From VGMD01 sp964552055 (GTDB lineage Bacteria; Chlamydiota; Chlamydiia; Chlamydiales; 2-12-FULL-49-11): a stretch of 13,163 nt of DNA. Positions 13,101-13,163 of the stretch are shown here, piece after piece. How positions within the stretch are numbered: position 1 is the first letter of the stretch; every line of letters starts with the position of its first letter. The notes below the pieces were generated by a model. It had not been told where the DNA came from. It did not search any database and was given only the letters and a program-made list of their open reading frames with translations. Location of the stretch: positions 1 through 13,163 of the forward strand of contig CAZKFL010000045.1 of NCBI GenBank assembly GCA_964552055.1, read 5' to 3'. Both the position numbers and the translations under genes were made by a program.

Positions 13101-13163
13101 CTATTGAGAAATTTTAAAATTAAAGCCGGTTACGGTTACGCAGGCGGTTACGGGAATGGCTGC
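13101..13163. other. GC-richer right edge, possible partial gene on either strand
   Basis: On the + strand a TTG at 13104, 5 nt after AAGG (13095-13098), opens a frame to the window edge with a Gly/Tyr-rich run (AGYGYAGGYGNGC). On the - strand the same DNA is open down to a TAG at 13101-13103, and would be the C-terminus of a convergent gene ending VTVTGFNFKISQ. The jump in GC content and the repeated ggttac motif make the + reading slightly better to my eye. The 74 bp before it, after the autotransporter stop, show no clear terminator. Confidence 0.3.

Overview
The window is AT-rich bacterial DNA with six intact genes, all on the + strand, after a gene-free left flank of about 730 bp. The gene content points to a Gram-negative, host-associated, probably obligate intracellular bacterium. 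It includes a classical (type V) autotransporter ending in phenylalanine, a multi-pass membrane protein with a eukaryotic-like RING-H2 zinc motif, a leucine-rich-repeat protein, and large helical proteins without close metabolic relatives. A Parachlamydia-like member of the Chlamydiota is my best guess; Legionellales or similar is the alternative. No phylogenetic marker gene is present, so this is inference.

Layout. 1-238: no convincing gene, one strong hairpin. 239-632: two tandem copies of an imperfect palindrome with about 28-bp terminal inverted repeats and TA-rich ends, sharing 6 bp at their junction, which I read as a MITE pair. 729-2927: a 732-aa protein with a nucleotidyltransferase-like GxxxxxGTxxxxSDID signature and a C-terminal coiled coil. 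2936-3490: an LRR protein 8 nt downstream, almost certainly co-transcribed. 3565-5535: a GT28/MGDG-synthase-like GT-B glycosyltransferase with an unknown N-terminal domain and a C-terminal amphipathic tail; its TATAAT box lies at the spacing expected for a leaderless mRNA. 5594-7975: a large helical protein of unknown function with Ala/Gly/Ser linkers. 8090-9073: a membrane-anchored RING-H2-like protein behind a near-consensus promoter. 9127-13026: a 1299-aa autotransporter whose passenger is built from about 14 units of about 40 residues in alternating A/B types. The last 60 bp are GC-richer and open on both strands, so a neighbouring gene may begin or end there.

How the genes may work together. 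No metabolic pathway is visible. Taken together (nucleotidyltransferase-like enzyme plus LRR partner, membrane glycosyltransferase, possible ubiquitin-ligase mimic, repetitive surface adhesin) the region looks like a host-interaction island next to small mobile elements. That functional reading is inferred from domain types and co-location; none of these proteins has been identified by a database search here.
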